NCBI RefSeq assembly: GCF_002737765.1
Contig: NZ_PEGG01000050.1
Coordinates: 1 to 6,033, forward strand
Direction of reading: 5' to 3'
Length of the DNA stretch: 6,033 nucleotides
Source of the DNA: Caulobacter sp. B11
GTDB taxonomy: Bacteria > Pseudomonadota > Alphaproteobacteria > Caulobacterales > Caulobacteraceae
Shown: positions 1 through 6,033 of the stretch, in pieces
Numbering within the stretch: the stretch's first letter is position 1
How the letters are laid out: each line of letters opens with the position of its first letter
Made by a program: the position numbers and the translations under genes
Notes under the pieces: generated by a model
Told to the model about the DNA's origin: nothing
The model's database searches: none
The model's input: only the letters and a program-made list of their open reading frames with translations

Positions 1-112
1 AGGTCGGGGTCCAGATTCAGCCTGGGCCTTTGGGGATGACGCGCCTTCTGGCCTTTCCCGACCTGCCCCGCTCCGGGTTCGATCTGGGCCCCGGCCTTCG
101 CCGGGGAGGTGG
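1..112 (+). repeat. BIME-like palindromic repeat, copy 1 (left end cut by window)
   Basis: This copy is nearly identical to 160-272. The only difference I see is one extra T in the second copy, in the run after 'cctgcccc'. The complete element has two inward-facing palindromic heads around a central spacer. Here the left head is cut by the window edge (only 1-16 remains) and the right head is complete at 82-107, containing the hairpin CCCCGGC-CTTC-GCCGGGG. The central part reads ggatgacgcgccttctggcc. Short palindrome pairs like this between genes resemble REP/BIME elements; their role here is unknown. The element is non-coding, although an open frame runs through it by chance. Confidence 0.8.
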
Positions 113-149
113 CCTTAGAGAACTATCACCCAACGCCAATACACCCATT

Positions 150-272
150 TCCCCGACGAAGGTCGGGGTCCAGATTCAGCCTGGGCCTTTGGGGATGACG
201 CGCCTTCTGGCCTTTCCCGACCTGCCCCTGCTCCGGGTTCGATCTGGGCCCCGGCCTTCGCCGGGGAGGTGG
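150..272 (+). repeat. BIME-like palindromic repeat, copy 2 (complete)
   Basis: This is the complete tandem copy, 159 bp after copy 1. Its left arm at 150-175 is the reverse complement of its right arm at 242-267 with 23 of 26 matches. Each arm forms its own small hairpin (CCCCGAC-GAAG-GTCGGGG on the left, CCCCGGC-CTTC-GCCGGGG on the right). It lies 28 bp beyond the stop codon of the minus-strand gene ending at 300. The transcript of that operon would therefore run into these hairpins, which could help to end transcription or protect the 3' end. That role is inference. Confidence 0.85.
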
Positions 273-299
273 AAGACTTAAGGGTTGATCATCCCGCCC

Positions 300-725
300 T
301 CAGGCCCACATCCCCGGCCCATGCCGCAGCCGGCCCTCGTTGAAATAGGGCAGGGCCAGGGTCAGGCCGATCAGGATCTCGAAGGCCAGATTGCCCAGGC
401 TGGCGCGCGCGTTGGCGCGGTCGGACAGCATCGCGAAGGTTCGCCCCGCCGCGGCCCCGAACCAGGCGATGGCCAGGGCGAAGGCCATGATCGCCCCGAC
501 GCTGGAATGATAGCCCAGCATCAGCGCCGCCGCCGCGTGGGCGGCCACCAGCAGGCCGCCATAGGCCCGGCCCTCGATCGCCGCCGCCGCCGCGCGGCCG
601 CCCTCTAGCGACAGGTCGGCCAGGCCGAGCACCGAACGCGGCCGGGCCAGGGCGTAACCGCCCATGCCGCCGCCGATCACGCAGGCGATCACGGCCAGCA
701 ACAGGGACAGGGCGTAGCTCGACAT
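300..725 (-). CDS. Small four-helix membrane protein, DUF4345-like
   Basis: This encodes a 141-residue, very hydrophobic protein with four likely transmembrane segments, at about residues 3-25, 55-72, 76-93 and 111-127. It should sit in the inner membrane. Features that recall DUF4345 proteins are the R-x-YGG motif (residues 53-57) opening helix 2, the G-x-x-x-GRTFAML-x-D stretch after helix 3, and a Glu near the start of helix 4. The family match is from memory and moderate. The function of such proteins is not known. The ATG at 725 is chosen over longer in-frame extensions because AAGGAG lies about nine bases upstream, and because extending would run into the preceding VOC gene in another frame. 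Only 19 bp separate it from that gene's stop, so the two are probably co-transcribed. Confidence 0.8.
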   Translation of the reverse strand: MSSYALSLLLAVIACVIGGGMGGYALARPRSVLGLADLSLEGGRAAAAAIEGRAYGGLLVAAHAAAALMLGYHSSVGAIMAFALAIAWFGAAAGRTFAMLSDRANARASLGNLAFEILIGLTLALPYFNEGRLRHGPGMWA

Positions 726-744
726 GCGCTGGGCGCTCCTTGGA

Positions 745-1143
745 TCAGACCGGTCCGGTCGTCCGGCCGCCGTGGAAGACGGCCTCGATGTTGAAGCCGT
801 CGGGATCGATGACGAAGGCCCCATAATAGTCTGGGTGATAATGTGGGCGAAGTCCGGGCGCGCCGTTGTCCTTGCCGCCGGCCGCGAGGGCCGCGGCATG
901 GAAGGCGTCGACCTGTTCCCGGTTCGCGGCGCTGAACGCCAGGTGCAACTTGCCCTGGGTCGCGTCCTGGCCGGCGATCCAGAAGAACGGCCGCGTATCG
1001 CCATAGCCCGTCGACAGGATCCCGCCGGTCAGTTCGGGCGGCACGGTGTAGAGCCGCGAAAGGCCCAGCGGGGCCAGGGCCAGGTCATAGAACGCCACCG
1101 ACTTTTCGAAGTCGGACACGCCCAGGGTGATGTGATCCAGCAT
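745..1143 (-). CDS. VOC family (glyoxalase/bleomycin-resistance fold) protein
   Basis: This encodes a 132-residue single-domain protein of the vicinal oxygen chelate superfamily, probably cytoplasmic. It begins MLDHITLGVSDFEKSVAFYD, the typical first beta-alpha unit, and ends with the classic DPDGFNIEAVFH strand. Candidate metal ligands are His4, His67 (in KLHLAF) and Glu120 (in NIEAVF), the H/H/E pattern of metal-dependent members. HPDYYGAFVIDPDG before the last strand is also typical. One domain of about 130 residues implies that a dimer forms the active sites. The substrate cannot be told from sequence; many relatives are simply called glyoxalase/bleomycin resistance/dioxygenase proteins. 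The start at 1143 gives the canonical N-terminus, with a modest GAGG upstream. It is divergent from groES and heads a probable two-gene unit with the downstream membrane protein. Confidence 0.92.
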   Translation of the reverse strand: MLDHITLGVSDFEKSVAFYDLALAPLGLSRLYTVPPELTGGILSTGYGDTRPFFWIAGQDATQGKLHLAFSAANREQVDAFHAAALAAGGKDNGAPGLRPHYHPDYYGAFVIDPDGFNIEAVFHGGRTTGPV

Positions 1144-1173
1144 GCCGTCGCCTCGCTATTACCCGCCCGAGTC

Positions 1174-1203
1174 CTTGACTCCGGGGGACCTCAGACCTAA
1201 CTC
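1174..1203 (+). promoter_or_regulatory. Probable groESL promoter (sigma-32-type or housekeeping)
   Basis: CTTGACT at 1174-1180 is a good -35 for alphaproteobacterial sigma-70 or sigma-32 promoters. A weak -10 candidate (cctaac/ctaact, 1196-1202) follows at a spacing of 15-16. Initiation near 1208-1212 would put the CIRCE operator immediately downstream, as expected for HrcA-controlled chaperonin operons. The -35 is convincing. The -10 is poor, and the sigma factor cannot be assigned with certainty. Confidence 0.5.
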
Positions 1204-1213
1204 AAGCGCCGCG

Positions 1214-1240
1214 TTGGCACTCAGGGGCGCCGACTGCTAA
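1214..1240 (+). promoter_or_regulatory. CIRCE element (HrcA operator) upstream of groES
   Basis: The sequence TTGGCACTC-N9-GACTGCTAA matches the CIRCE consensus TTAGCACTC-N9-GAGTGCTAA at 8 of 9 positions in each half, with the exact 9-base spacer. It ends 63 bp before the groES ATG. CIRCE is bound by the repressor HrcA, whose activity depends on GroEL, so chaperonin supply feeds back on its own operon. In Caulobacter crescentus groESL is known to carry a CIRCE element. No hrcA gene lies in this window. Confidence 0.92.
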
Positions 1241-1303
1241 CAGCAGCGTCCCGCGTCGCCAGCGTCTCCTTTACCGATAACCGTCCCGACGGAGTAGACC
1301 ACC

Positions 1304-1594
1304 ATGAAGTTTCGTCCTCTTGGCGATCGCGTGCTCGTGAAGCGCGTCGAAGAAGAACAAAAGACCAAGGGCGGGATCATCATCCCTGACACCGCCAAGG
1401 AAAAGCCGCAGGAAGGCGAAGTCGTCGCCGTCGGCCCCGGCGGCCGTAACGACAAGGGCGACATCGTTCCCCTCGACGTCAAGGCCGGCGACCGCATCCT
1501 GTTCGGCAAATGGTCGGGCACCGAGGTCAAGGTTGATGGCCAGGACCTGCTGATCATGAAGGAAAGCGACGTTCTGGGCATCGTCGAAGCCTAA
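1304..1594 (+). CDS. groES: Co-chaperonin GroES (Cpn10)
   Basis: This is the 96-residue co-chaperonin. As a heptamer it caps the GroEL barrel and closes the folding chamber in the cytoplasm. The full length and sequence are canonical. It starts [19 protein letters not shown]. The mobile loop at about residues 17-34 contains [16 protein letters not shown], with the GGIIIP stretch that contacts GroEL. It continues with GEVVAVGPG, a [18 protein letters not shown] core strand and a typical end, [19 protein letters not shown] at 1291-1294 lies nine bases before the ATG. It is the first gene of the groESL operon, under the CIRCE operator at 1214-1240, and groEL follows after 60 bp. There is no sign of damage here, in contrast to groEL. 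Confidence 0.98.
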   Translation: MKFRPLGDRVLVKRVEEEQKTKGGIIIPDTAKEKPQEGEVVAVGPGGRNDKGDIVPLDVKAGDRILFGKWSGTEVKVDGQDLLIMKESDVLGIVEA

Positions 1595-3282
<1,688 letters not shown>

Positions 3283-3308
3283 TCCAAGCCTAGCCTCTAG
3301 ACCTGATG

Positions 3309-3339
3309 AAGGGCGGGACCGAAAGGTCCCGCCCTTTTT
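3309..3339 (+). terminator. Rho-independent terminator of groESL
   Basis: A perfect 10-bp stem GGGCGGGACC/GGTCCCGCCC (3311-3320 and 3325-3334) closes on a GAAA tetraloop and is followed by TTTTTC-TTT. Two further A-T pairs extend the stem at its base. It begins 27 bp after the groEL stop and points in the same direction. Confidence 0.95.
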
Positions 3340-3370
3340 CTTTGAGCGGTGGGGTGGTGGTCCCCGAGCG

Positions 3371-3491
3371 GACCCAAGCTGCTCCCCCTTTTGGGCGAGC
3401 TGTCGCGAAGCGACTGAGGGGGGTCTTCCCGCCAGCGCCGCGCAACCCCCTCCGGCCCCCTGGGCCACCTCCCCCAAAGGGGGAGGATCCT
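3371..3491. repeat. Palindrome-rich dispersed repeat (second family)
   Basis: This fills most of the 313-bp gap after groEL. It contains three consecutive hairpins. At 3381-3400 GCTC-c-CCC pairs with GGG-c-GAGC around TTTT. At 3402-3414 there is GTCGC-GAA-GCGAC. At 3468-3486 there is a perfect CCTCCCCC-AAA-GGGGGAGG. GAGGGGG at 3416-3422 can also pair with CCCCCTC at 3446-3452. The layout ('ctccccctttt...gtcgcgaagcgactgaggggg...cctcccccaaagggggagg') resembles a repeat I recall as common between genes in Caulobacterales genomes. Only one copy lies in this window, so repetition is recalled, not shown. The rest of the gap (3340-3370 and 3492-3595) shows no feature I can support. Confidence 0.6.
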
Positions 3492-3595
3492 TATGGCTGC
3501 CGCTTCCGCCCGAGAGACTGACTGCCCTCGGTGCATCCTTTTCCGCGCCAGCCCGTTTCCACCACGAGCGAACAACGCGCCCAGCGGAAGGTCCC

Positions 3596-3727
3596 ATGGC
3601 CATGCGTCGCATGCACATCCACCGTCACGAACGTCCCCTGCCCCGCGCGGCCCTGATCGGCGGAGCCCTGGCCCTGTGGCTGGCCCTGGGCGTGATCAGC
3701 CAGGCGGCGTTTCAGCTGCTGGGCTGA
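3596..3727 (+). CDS. Small single-pass membrane protein (43 aa), hypothetical
   Basis: This is a short open frame, below the size cut-off of many gene callers. It has a His/Arg-rich basic N-terminus (MAMRRMHIHRHERPLPR) followed by one hydrophobic helix of about 23 residues (AALIGGALALWLALGVISQAAF) and a short LLG end. The basic-then-hydrophobic order predicts an N-in membrane anchor. GGAAGG at 3586-3591 precedes it. Spacing is short (4 bases) to the first ATG and better (10 bases) to the in-frame ATG at 3602, so the protein may begin two residues later. The stop lies 42 bp before the next gene on the same strand, so they could be co-transcribed. I do not recognise a family and infer no function. 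Confidence 0.62.
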   Translation: MAMRRMHIHRHERPLPRAALIGGALALWLALGVISQAAFQLLG

Positions 3728-3769
3728 GATCCCCGGCGCGAATCCCGAGAAGTCTGCTAAGGCCGGGTC

Positions 3770-4084
3770 ATGTTCCGCCAACGCCCCGACGCCGATATGG
3801 TCACCCACGGCTGGGTCGTGGGGGTGATGATCGAGATCCCCGGCGAACGGGCCCCCGTCCGGCACTATTTCGCGGTCGGCCATCCCGACCGGGCCCGCGC
3901 TGAATGGGCCGCGGTCGATCAGGCCCTGGCGACCGGCGCGGTGGCCTCCAGCCCCTATCAGGGCCAGGAACCTGTCGAGGCCCTGCGCGAGGTCGCCGTC
4001 TATCGGGCCCGCGAGCTGGGCCTGCTGAAGGGCGAGGCCCGCGCCCTGGGCGACAAGTTTCCGCGCCGCTGGCTGCCGAGCTAA
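3770..4084 (+). CDS. Hypothetical protein, 104 aa, soluble
   Basis: I do not recognise this protein. It has no signal peptide, transmembrane helix, or Cys/His metal motif. The N-terminal half looks like beta strands (DMVTHGWVVGVMIEIPGE, APVRHYFAVGHPD). From about residue 43 it looks helical (RARAEWAAVDQALATG, EPVEALREVAVYRARELGLL), with a basic end KFPRRWLPS. This suggests a compact alpha/beta protein of the kind kept as 'hypothetical' across Caulobacterales. TAAGG at 3758-3762 lies seven bases before the ATG. GC-rich third positions match the neighbours, so it reads as native. It lies after the 43-residue membrane gene and is followed by the inverted palindromic repeat at 4125-4242. Confidence 0.75.
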   Translation: MFRQRPDADMVTHGWVVGVMIEIPGERAPVRHYFAVGHPDRARAEWAAVDQALATGAVASSPYQGQEPVEALREVAVYRARELGLLKGEARALGDKFPRRWLPS

Positions 4085-4124
4085 GGGCTGGACCCTGTCG
4101 CGCTGAATTCCCCAGACTTCCGTC

Positions 4125-4242
4125 TCCCCGGCGAAGGCCGGGGCCCAGATCGAACCCGGGGCGGTGAGGGGTTGGGTGACGCCCGAAGGCGGATCATCGC
4201 CAGGCTCTCAGGCTGGATCTGGGCCCCGGCCTTCGCCGGGGA
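4125..4242 (-). repeat. BIME-like palindromic repeat, copy 3 (opposite orientation)
   Basis: The arms at 4125-4150 and 4217-4242 are perfect 26-nt inverted repeats of each other. Each contains its own hairpin (CCCCGGC-GAAG-GCCGGGG and its complement). Read as reverse complement, the element aligns with copies 1 and 2 beyond the arms: the flank 'cccagatcgaacccgg', a diverged 'gaaggcg...atcatc' centre and 'caggctg-atctgg'. It is therefore the same element, inverted and internally diverged. It occupies most of the 280-bp gap between 4085 and 4364. The remainder (4243-4364) shows no promoter I can support. Confidence 0.85.
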
Positions 4243-4364
4243 AGCGGACTTTAGAGTGGCGTGTCAGCCCCACATCATCATGCCCTAGAGAGCGGGAAGG
4301 GCTTTCCTTTCAACGCGTCACACGCCATCTTCCCCGCCAAACAACTGTTCGAACGGGGTGGAAG

Positions 4365-5540
4365 ATGTCGCAATCAGTTTGGGCCGCGCTGGGCCTGATC
4401 GCCGGCCTGACGGTCAGCCAGGCCGCCTGCGCCCAGCCCGCCCCGGCCGGCCCCGTCGCCGCCAATGACTATGCCCAGGACGCCCGCTGGCTGTGCCGTC
4501 CGGGCCGGGCCGACGCCTGTTCGTCCGACCAGTCGGCCACCGTGGTCCAGGCCGACGGCGCCACCAGCCTCGAGGCCTTCGCCGCCGACCCCAAGGCCGC
4601 CGTCGACTGCTTCTATGTCTATCCCACCGTCTCGACCGATCCGGGCGGCAACAGCGACATGGTCATCGATCCGGCCGAGCGGATCGTCGCCGAACAGCAG
4701 GCCGCGCGCTTCGGCTCGGTGTGCCGGGTGTTCGCGCCGATGTATCGCCAGGTGACCCTGGCGGCCCTGCGCAAGGTGATGATGGGCGGGGCCTCGCCCG
4801 GCGACGCCGCCCTGGCCTATGCCGACGTCAAGGACGCCTGGGCCGACTATCTGGCCCGCGACAACGGCGGCCGCGGGATCGTGCTGGTCGGTCACAGCCA
4901 GGGCTCGCGCGTCCTGCTCGACCTGATCGCCAAGGAGATCGACGGCAAGCCGGTGCAGAAGCAGATCGTCTCGGCCCTGATCCTGGGCATGAACACCCCG
5001 GTCGATCCGGCCACCAACCGCTATGGCTCGATGCCGCTGTGCCAGACCGCCGGCCAGACCGGCTGCGTGATCTCCTATGTGTCGTTCCGCGCCGCCAGCC
5101 CGCCGCCGGCCGCCAGCCGGTTCGGCAAGGTCGAGCAGCCCGGCCTGACCGCCGCCTGCGTCAATCCCGCCGCCCTGCGGGCCGGCAAGGGACCGATGGA
5201 GCCGGCGACGGTGCAGAGCTATTTCAACGGCAAGGGCATTGTCGGCTCGGTGCTGGCCGCGCCCAAGCCCTGGAGCAAGGGCCTGGTCCTGACCACGCCC
5301 TTCGCCTCGACGCCGGGCCTGGTCTCGGCCCAGTGCGTGAATAACGGCAGCCACAGCTATCTGGCGATCAGCGTCAACGGCGTCGCGGCCGATCCGCGCG
5401 TCGACGACATCCCCGGCGACATCCTGGTGCTGGGCCAGCCGCTGAAGGACTGGGGCCTGCACATGATCGACGTCAACCTGACCATGGGCGACCTGGTCGC
5501 GGTGGTCGGCGAACAGGCTCGCGCCTACGGCCAGCCCTAG
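4365..5540 (+). CDS. Secreted DUF3089 alpha/beta-hydrolase-like protein
   Basis: This encodes a 391-residue protein. Residues 1-23 form a Sec signal peptide (hydrophobic core WAALGLIAGLTV, cleavage motif ACA before QPAPAG), so the mature protein is probably periplasmic. The start of the domain is characteristic of DUF3089: WLCRPGR...DACSSDQSATVV, then DCFYVYPTVSTDP, GNSDM and CRVFAPMYRQVT. GIVLVGHSQGS (171-181) is the nucleophile elbow with Ser178. His366 in WGLHMIDVN is a candidate catalytic His; the acid is not clear to me. The fold suggests esterase- or lipase-type hydrolysis, but the substrate is unknown. The mature protein has eight cysteines (44, 52, 82, 120, 226, 234, 265, 324), an even number fitting disulfides. 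The ATG at 4365 is preferred because the longer frame back to 4164 would translate the palindromic repeat and hide the signal peptide. Confidence 0.9.
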   Translation: MSQSVWAALGLIAGLTVSQAACAQPAPAGPVAANDYAQDARWLCRPGRADACSSDQSATVVQADGATSLEAFAADPKAAVDCFYVYPTVSTDPGGNSDMVIDPAERIVAEQQAARFGSVCRVFAPMYRQVTLAALRKVMMGGASPGDAALAYADVKDAWADYLARDNGGRGIVLVGHSQGSRVLLDLIAKEIDGKPVQKQIVSALILGMNTPVDPATNRYGSMPLCQTAGQTGCVISYVSFRAASPPPAASRFGKVEQPGLTAACVNPAALRAGKGPMEPATVQSYFNGKGIVGSVLAAPKPWSKGLVLTTPFASTPGLVSAQCVNNGSHSYLAISVNGVAADPRVDDIPGDILVLGQPLKDWGLHMIDVNLTMGDLVAVVGEQARAYGQP

Positions 5541-5564
5541 GCCTGGGCTTTTCTGGGAAAGCGA

Positions 5565-5601
5565 TCGCCCTCATCCTGGTCTGGTCCCGGGATGAGGGCG
5601 A
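5565..5601. terminator. Hairpin between convergent genes, possible bidirectional terminator
   Basis: A perfect 12-bp stem, TCGCCCTCATCC (5565-5576) with GGATGAGGGCGA (5590-5601), encloses a 13-base loop. It lies 24 bp after the DUF3089 stop and 12 bp beyond the stop of the convergent DUF1328 gene. There is no T-run on the plus side and only a weak one (tcgcttt) on the minus side. Intrinsic termination is plausible but not certain. Confidence 0.55.
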
Positions 5602-5613
5602 CCCGCCGCCGGT

Positions 5614-5793
5614 CTATTTCCCGGCGACGCTCTTGAACACGGTCACGCCGAGCACGGCGAAGATCACGAAGCCGATCAGAAACAGGAAGAACAGGATCTT
5701 GGCGACACCCGCCGCCGCGCCGGCGATACCGGTGAAACCGAGCAGGCCGGCCACAAGGGCGACAACCGCGAGAATTAGGGCCCATTTCAACAT
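5614..5793 (-). CDS. DUF1328 family small membrane protein (YtjA-like)
   Basis: This is a 59-residue, almost entirely hydrophobic protein with two predicted transmembrane helices (about residues 4-29 and 31-54). It begins [20 protein letters not shown], then has the [19 protein letters not shown] turn and ends TVFKSVAGK. This matches the DUF1328/YtjA pattern in length and motifs (MLKWAL, GF-G-AG-A-GIAKILF). It should lie in the inner membrane; the family's molecular role is unknown. The ATG at 5793 is set by a strong GGAGGAG eight bases upstream (5802-5808). Upstream in-frame codons encode an Arg-rich stretch that is only leader DNA. A near-consensus EcfG-type promoter at 5839-5864 places it under the general stress response. 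It is convergent with the DUF3089 gene and divergent from cobT. Confidence 0.93.
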   Translation of the reverse strand: MLKWALILAVVALVAGLLGFTGIAGAAAGVAKILFFLFLIGFVIFAVLGVTVFKSVAGK

Positions 5794-5838
5794 GTTGCGT
5801 CTCCTCCGCCGCCGGAACTGGCAAGCTTCACGATCCTC

Positions 5839-5864
5839 AACGTGCATTCGCCGCGCCTCGTTCC
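5839..5864 (-). promoter_or_regulatory. EcfG/SigT-type general stress promoter for the DUF1328 gene
   Basis: On the minus strand, GGAAC (5864-5860) is followed after exactly 17 bases by CGTT (5842-5839). This matches the known alphaproteobacterial EcfG (SigT in Caulobacter) consensus GGAAC-N16/17-CGTT. Initiation would fall near 5832, giving a leader of about 38 bases that contains the strong ribosome site at 5802-5808. Position, strand and spacing all fit the DUF1328 gene. Confidence 0.75.
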
Positions 5865-5899
5865 TTGTTTTCGCCGCCGCGCCTCGGTAACCCCTTCTG

Positions 5900-6033
5900 A
5901 TGGTCTCCAAGCCCGAAAGCCCGACCGAACCTTTCAAGCGCGCCCTGGCCCACGCGGCGCGGTCGCTCGCCGAGACCGCCGACCTGGAGGTGGTGTTCTC
6001 GGGCGAGGGTCCGTCGCTGTCGAGCGGCCGCCT
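5900..6033 (+). CDS. cobT: Cobaltochelatase subunit CobT, N-terminal start (runs off window)
   Basis: The first 44 codons of a gene continue past the window edge. The start [20 protein letters not shown] followed by [24 protein letters not shown] resembles the opening of alphaproteobacterial CobT. CobT works with CobS and CobN in the ATP-dependent insertion of cobalt into hydrogenobyrinate diamide in aerobic cobalamin synthesis. The N-terminal fragment carries none of the later vWA-type domain, so the call rests on this opening alone. An in-frame TAA at 5888-5890 makes the ATG at 5900 the first usable start. No Shine-Dalgarno sequence is visible before it (ggtaaccccttctg), so initiation may be weak or leaderless. 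cobS, often near cobT, is not in this window. Confidence 0.8.
   Translation, partial: MVSKPESPTEPFKRALAHAARSLAETADLEVVFSGEGPSLSSGR

Noticed and set aside
1..272. CRISPR array
   Set aside because: Only two long (~112 bp) near-identical units with internal palindromes occur; there are no 25-40 bp repeats with unique spacers.
1..272. Insertion sequence or transposon ends
   Set aside because: There is no transposase frame and no target duplication; the elements are short palindrome pairs only.
30..281. Open frame through the left repeats
   Set aside because: It translates the two palindromic repeat copies, giving the same peptide twice; there is no ribosome site or protein-like composition.
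726..1004. N-terminal extension of the minus-strand membrane protein back to 1004
   Set aside because: This stretch overlaps the VOC gene in another frame and gives an Arg/Ser/Pro-rich peptide. The ATG at 725 has a clear AAGGAG and starts at the first helix.
4164..4364. Upstream extension of the DUF3089 frame
   Set aside because: It would translate half of the BIME-like repeat and place 67 polar residues before an obvious signal peptide.
4374..5462. Long antisense frame (362 codons) opposite the DUF3089 gene
   Set aside because: It is Gly/Ala/Arg/His-rich shadow composition with no recognisable motif; the sense strand has a signal peptide and a GHSQGS elbow.
5794..5937. Longer Arg-rich N-terminus for the DUF1328 protein
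   Set aside because: The strong GGAGGAG fixes the ATG at 5793, the family begins at MLKWAL, and the EcfG promoter lies inside the would-be extension.

Overview
The window is high-GC DNA with the gene style of an alphaproteobacterium, most likely Caulobacteraceae (Caulobacter or Phenylobacterium relatives). The basis is the GroES/GroEL sequences, a CIRCE operator ahead of groES, an EcfG-type promoter motif, the start of a CobT-type cobaltochelatase gene, and dispersed GC-rich palindromic repeats between genes. The genus is inferred from sequence style, not from a search.

Layout. Positions 1-272 hold two near-identical copies, 159 bp apart, of a repeat built from two facing palindromes (BIME-like). 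Positions 300-1143 on the minus strand carry a probable two-gene unit: a VOC/glyoxalase-fold protein, then a four-helix membrane protein resembling DUF4345. Positions 1144-1303 are the shared upstream region, with a probable heat-shock-type promoter and a clear CIRCE element (HrcA operator) for groESL. groES (1304-1594) is followed by groEL, which is broken by a local net 19-nt loss and frameshift at about 2850-2862. This leaves an N-terminal 400-codon frame and a C-terminal frame ending at 3282. A strong intrinsic terminator follows at 3309-3339.

Positions 3371-3491 hold a second, different palindrome-rich repeat. Next come a 43-residue single-helix membrane protein (3596-3727) and an unrecognised 104-residue protein (3770-4084). 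A third copy of the BIME-like element, inverted relative to the first two and with perfect 26-nt arms, lies at 4125-4242. It precedes a secreted DUF3089 alpha/beta-hydrolase-like protein (4365-5540). A hairpin at 5565-5601 separates this gene from a convergent DUF1328 small membrane protein (5614-5793, minus). That gene has a near-ideal EcfG/SigT general-stress promoter (GGAAC-N17-CGTT). The start of cobT (5900 onward) runs off the right edge.

The genes do not form one pathway. The coherent units are the chaperonin operon with its HrcA control, and a probable general-stress membrane gene divergent from cobalamin-synthesis cobT. I see no convincing new multi-gene system. The items most worth a second look are the broken groEL, the EcfG promoter, the two repeat families and the small unannotated membrane gene.
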